DNA of 64,000 nt from assembly GCA_964516305.1 (NCBI GenBank), contig CAZEZH010000002.1:1-64000 (forward strand). Reading direction: 5' to 3'. The stretch comes from Lamprobacter sp964516305. GTDB lineage: Bacteria; Pseudomonadota; Gammaproteobacteria; Chromatiales; Chromatiaceae. The notes below the pieces were generated by a model. That model was given only the letters and a program-made list of their open reading frames with translations. It did no database searches and was not told the DNA's origin. Shown piece after piece: positions 61,466 to 64,000 of the stretch. The stretch's first letter is position 1, and each line of letters begins with the position of its first letter. The translations under genes were made by a program, and so were the position numbers.

Positions 61466-63295
61466 ATGCGCATGGCTTGGCTTAGCGATACTCAACAATC
61501 CATCACGGTAGCAGTAAGCGGCTCCGGCGGCAGCGGCGCCCTGACGGCAGGCTTCATCCTGCTCGCTGCAGCCCAACGTTGCGGCCACTACGGATTGATG
61601 ATGCGCTCGGCTGGGCCCCAAGTCCGCGGCGGCGAGTCAGTCGCTATCCTCCGCATCGGCCGAAGCGTCGTGACCAACATCGGCGATCGCGTCGACCTGC
61701 TAGCCGCACTGGATTGGCGCAACATCGAGCGTTTTCAAGACGAGCTCGCGCTCGACGCGAACAGCCTGATCCTACACGACACCGCCGCCGGCGCGGTCCC
61801 AGACGGCATCGCCGCGAGCGGCGCCGAGCAACGGCCGATCGCTTTCGGGCACCATGCCGCAGAACACAGCGGCGGGCGCGCAAACATGATCGTTGTTGGG
61901 GTCCTCGGCGGCGAGGTCGGACTGCCCCTGCAAGCCTTGTCCGCGGCCACTGAGGCCGTGCTCGGCGCCAAGGCGCCGACCGCCGTTGAGGCGGCGAAGG
62001 CCTGCATTGAGACAGGCTATCGCGGCACAGCGGCTGAGACCGAGGCTGGGCCGACTGCAGCACAAGACCCTTCAATAGCCCGACGCTGGCGGCTCAGTGG
62101 CAACGCAGCGACAGGGCTGGGCGCACTTCGCGCCGAGGTCGGTTTCGTCGCTGCCTATCCGATCACGCCGGCAAGCGAGACACTGGAATGGCTGGCGCCT
62201 CGCCTTGAGCGCGCCGGCGGCACGCTACTGCAAGCCGAAGACGAACTCGCTGCCGTCAACATGCTGGTCGGCGCCAGCTTTGGCGGGGTCCCCGCGCTCA
62301 CCGCCACCTCTGGCCCTGGCCTCAGCCTGATGACGGAGGGGATCGGCCTGGCCGTCGCCAGCGAGACACCGATCCTGGTCGTCAATGTCGCCCGTGGCGG
62401 ACCGAGCACCGGACTGCCGACCAAATCTGAGCAGGCCGACCTCGACCAAGCCCTCTATGGACTGCACGGCGATGCACCGCATCTGGTGCTTGCACCGCTC
62501 GACGTCGGCGACTGTGCCTATAGCGTGGAGTGGGGCAGCCGACTGGCGGAGCGCCTGCAGACCGCGGCCATCCTGCTGTCCGACCAGGCTCTTGGCCAGA
62601 CCCATGCGGTGATCGATCCGCCACCGCGCTGTCCGCCGGTCCTTGGGCGCAAGCGCACCAGTACACCTCCTGCGCAAACGCCAGCCGATGACGCAGCCTC
62701 AACCCCCGAGTTCGCGCGCTATGCCGCCAGCGCCGATGGCATCTCACCGATGCCTTCACCCGGCGAGCCAGGCTATGAGTACACCGCTGACGGACTCGCG
62801 CACAACGCACAGGGCACGCCCTCAAGCAACGCGACCGATCACCGCGAACAGCTCACCAAGCTCACCCACAAGCTCAGCGCTCATGACTACGGCGATGGCT
62901 GGGCCCGCATCGACCGCGGCGGCATCTCCGACCAGCCAACTGGCGGTCTGATCAGTCTAGTGACCTGGGGCTCGAGCTGGGGCGCAGTTCAGGAAGCAGC
63001 GACCCGGTTGCGCGAGCAAGGCATACAGGTGCAGACCATCGGGCTGCGACTGCTCGCCCCGCTGCAGCGCGCGCAGTTAACCGCTGCGATCGAGGGCACC
63101 CAAGTCCTGGTCGTCGAGATCAATGCAACCGGCCAGCTCTTTCGTTATCTCAACGCCGAGCGGGCACTGCCAGGCACAGCCCGCTCATTCGCACGGCCAG
63201 GACCGCTGCCGCTGCGCCCATCTGAGATCATCGCGCAGCTGCAACAGCGGACCGACGAGCCGGCGGCACCCGCCAGCCCGAGAGGAGAAATCTGA
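61466..63295 (+). CDS. korA: 2-oxoacid:acceptor oxidoreductase, fused gamma-alpha subunit (KorA-like)
   Basis: Part of a ferredoxin-dependent 2-oxoacid oxidoreductase, probably for 2-oxoglutarate. In 609 residues the gamma domain comes first (SGSGGSGALTAGFILLAAAQ, then MRSAGPQVRGGESVAILRIG), followed from about residue 205 by the alpha/pyrimidine domain (EVGFVAAYPITPASETLEWL, TATSGPGLSLMTEGIGLAVA, GGPSTGLPTKSEQADLDQAL). A variable, Pro/Ser/Thr-rich segment lies at about 390-455 before the C-terminal domain (LISLVTWGSSWGAVQEAATR). The gamma-alpha fusion is usual for KorA. Stop and the korB start share one base. Confidence 0.93.
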   Translation: MRMAWLSDTQQSITVAVSGSGGSGALTAGFILLAAAQRCGHYGLMMRSAGPQVRGGESVAILRIGRSVVTNIGDRVDLLAALDWRNIERFQDELALDANSLILHDTAAGAVPDGIAASGAEQRPIAFGHHAAEHSGGRANMIVVGVLGGEVGLPLQALSAATEAVLGAKAPTAVEAAKACIETGYRGTAAETEAGPTAAQDPSIARRWRLSGNAATGLGALRAEVGFVAAYPITPASETLEWLAPRLERAGGTLLQAEDELAAVNMLVGASFGGVPALTATSGPGLSLMTEGIGLAVASETPILVVNVARGGPSTGLPTKSEQADLDQALYGLHGDAPHLVLAPLDVGDCAYSVEWGSRLAERLQTAAILLSDQALGQTHAVIDPPPRCPPVLGRKRTSTPPAQTPADDAASTPEFARYAASADGISPMPSPGEPGYEYTADGLAHNAQGTPSSNATDHREQLTKLTHKLSAHDYGDGWARIDRGGISDQPTGGLISLVTWGSSWGAVQEAATRLREQGIQVQTIGLRLLAPLQRAQLTAAIEGTQVLVVEINATGQLFRYLNAERALPGTARSFARPGPLPLRPSEIIAQLQQRTDEPAAPASPRGEI

Positions 63296-64000
63296 TGGCC
63301 CCGGCGATGATCCCCAGTCTGCGCGCACGCGACTACCTCTCCGACGTCAAACCGATCTGGTGCCCAGGATGCGGTCATTTCGGCGTGCTCTCGGCCCTGA
63401 CCAAGGCGCTGGCCTACCTCGAGCGCCCGAAGCATGAGATCGCCGTGATCTCGGGCATCGGCTGCTCCTCGCGCCTGCCCGCTTATCTCGACTGCTATGG
63501 TTTCCACGGCCTGCACGGTCGAGCACTACCGTTGGCGACCGGGCTCAAGGCCGCGCGCCCGGATCTGACTGTCATCGCCGCTGGTGGCGATGGTGACGGC
63601 TTCTCGATCGGTGGCAATCATTTCTTACATGCCTGCCGTCGGGATATCGACCTCTGCTACATCGTCATGGACAACGCCGTTTACGGCATGACCAAAGGCC
63701 AGGCCTCTCCGACCACACCGCCGGATTGGACCCAGAGCGCCCTCACCCCCCACGGCACAGGCATCCCCGCCTTTCGACCCGCCGCGATCGCGCTGGCCTC
63801 CGGGGCTAGCTTCATCGCCCGCGGCTTCAGCGCTGATCCGCACGGACTCAGCGAACTCATCGCCCGAGCGGTCTTGCACCCTGGCTTCGCCTTCGTCCAT
63901 GTACTCAGCCCTTGTCGTACCTACCGGCCCGATGACCAGTCGAGCTGGAAGCAGGCGGTGCATCCCTACGGCGAGCAATTGCTCTCCGAGACCGCTGTCA
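63295..64000 (+). CDS. korB: 2-oxoacid:acceptor oxidoreductase, beta subunit (3' end outside window)
   Basis: Thiamine-diphosphate and iron-sulfur subunit of the KorA partner enzyme. It begins at ATG 63295 with GAGGAG about 8 bases upstream and is open to base 64000 (235 codons). The cluster/TPP region WCPGCGHFGVLSALTKALAY, SGIGCSSRLPAYLDCYGFHG, the TPP-magnesium motif GGDGDGFSIGGNHFLHACRR and YIVMDNAVYGMTKGQASPTT are all present. The C-terminal end is missing. Substrate preference for 2-oxoglutarate over pyruvate is likely from the two-subunit KorAB format but not proven. Confidence 0.95.
   Translation, partial: MAPAMIPSLRARDYLSDVKPIWCPGCGHFGVLSALTKALAYLERPKHEIAVISGIGCSSRLPAYLDCYGFHGLHGRALPLATGLKAARPDLTVIAAGGDGDGFSIGGNHFLHACRRDIDLCYIVMDNAVYGMTKGQASPTTPPDWTQSALTPHGTGIPAFRPAAIALASGASFIARGFSADPHGLSELIARAVLHPGFAFVHVLSPCRTYRPDDQSSWKQAVHPYGEQLLSETAV

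Overview
The window looks like chromosomal core sequence from a high-GC gammaproteobacterium that oxidises reduced sulfur. The best match is a purple sulfur bacterium (Chromatiaceae-like). This rests on a Tat-exported SoxY with SoxZ, a 2-oxoacid:ferredoxin oxidoreductase, the gammaproteobacterial orders tig-clpP-clpX-lon-hupB-ppiD and suhB-trmJ-cysE-iscR, and tpiA-secG-tRNA-Leu placed directly before nuo. The organism is inferred; no rRNA or photosynthesis gene is present. I see no prophage, transposase, CRISPR array or clear genomic island.

Layout. 1-14.95 kb (minus): complete nuoABCDEFGHIJKLM plus most of nuoN (cut by the left edge), behind a strong sigma70-type promoter. 15.0-16.5 kb: terminator, tRNA-Leu(GAG), secG and tpiA. 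16.6-25 kb: smpB, a CoA-binding protein, a Tim44-domain protein, gamma-glutamyltransferase, a 2[4Fe-4S] ferredoxin, coaD, rsmD and an active/inactive pair of M16 peptidases. 25-29 kb (plus): ftsY-ftsE-ftsX and rpoH. 29.2-33.5 kb is the least conventional stretch: a small monooxygenase-fold protein, a tiny lipoprotein overlapping a 14-cysteine secreted protein of unknown family, an intergenic inverted repeat, an orphan P-loop ATPase and a two-helix membrane protein. 33.5-40.4 kb (minus): a peptide-type ABC importer (binding protein, two permeases, fused double ATPase) with unusual domain additions. 40.5-50.7 kb: fabI, then the protein quality-control block ppiD/tRNA-Asp/tRNA-Val/hupB/lon/clpX/clpP/tig and a Sel1-repeat protein. 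50.9-56.5 kb: a 65-residue protein diverging from MoxR ATPase, metallopeptidase/VWA protein, BepA-like chaperone-protease, soxY and soxZ. 56.5-64 kb: a lipid A-type acyltransferase, rhodanese, iscR, cysE, trmJ, suhB, and korA-korB (korB cut by the right edge).

How the genes work together. Complex I, the ferredoxin and the ferredoxin-linked 2-oxoacid oxidoreductase belong to electron transfer and carbon metabolism. SoxYZ carries thiosulfate-derived sulfur in the periplasm. The Clp/Lon/trigger factor/PpiD/RpoH/BepA/M16 genes form a dense proteostasis set. The candidates most worth a second look are the lipoprotein/secreted-protein pair, the orphan ATPase neighbourhood, the ABC importer whose binding protein appears anchored at both ends and whose permease carries a nine-G tract, the MoxR leader with mutually exclusive hairpins, and the ferredoxin terminator lying inside the start of ggt.
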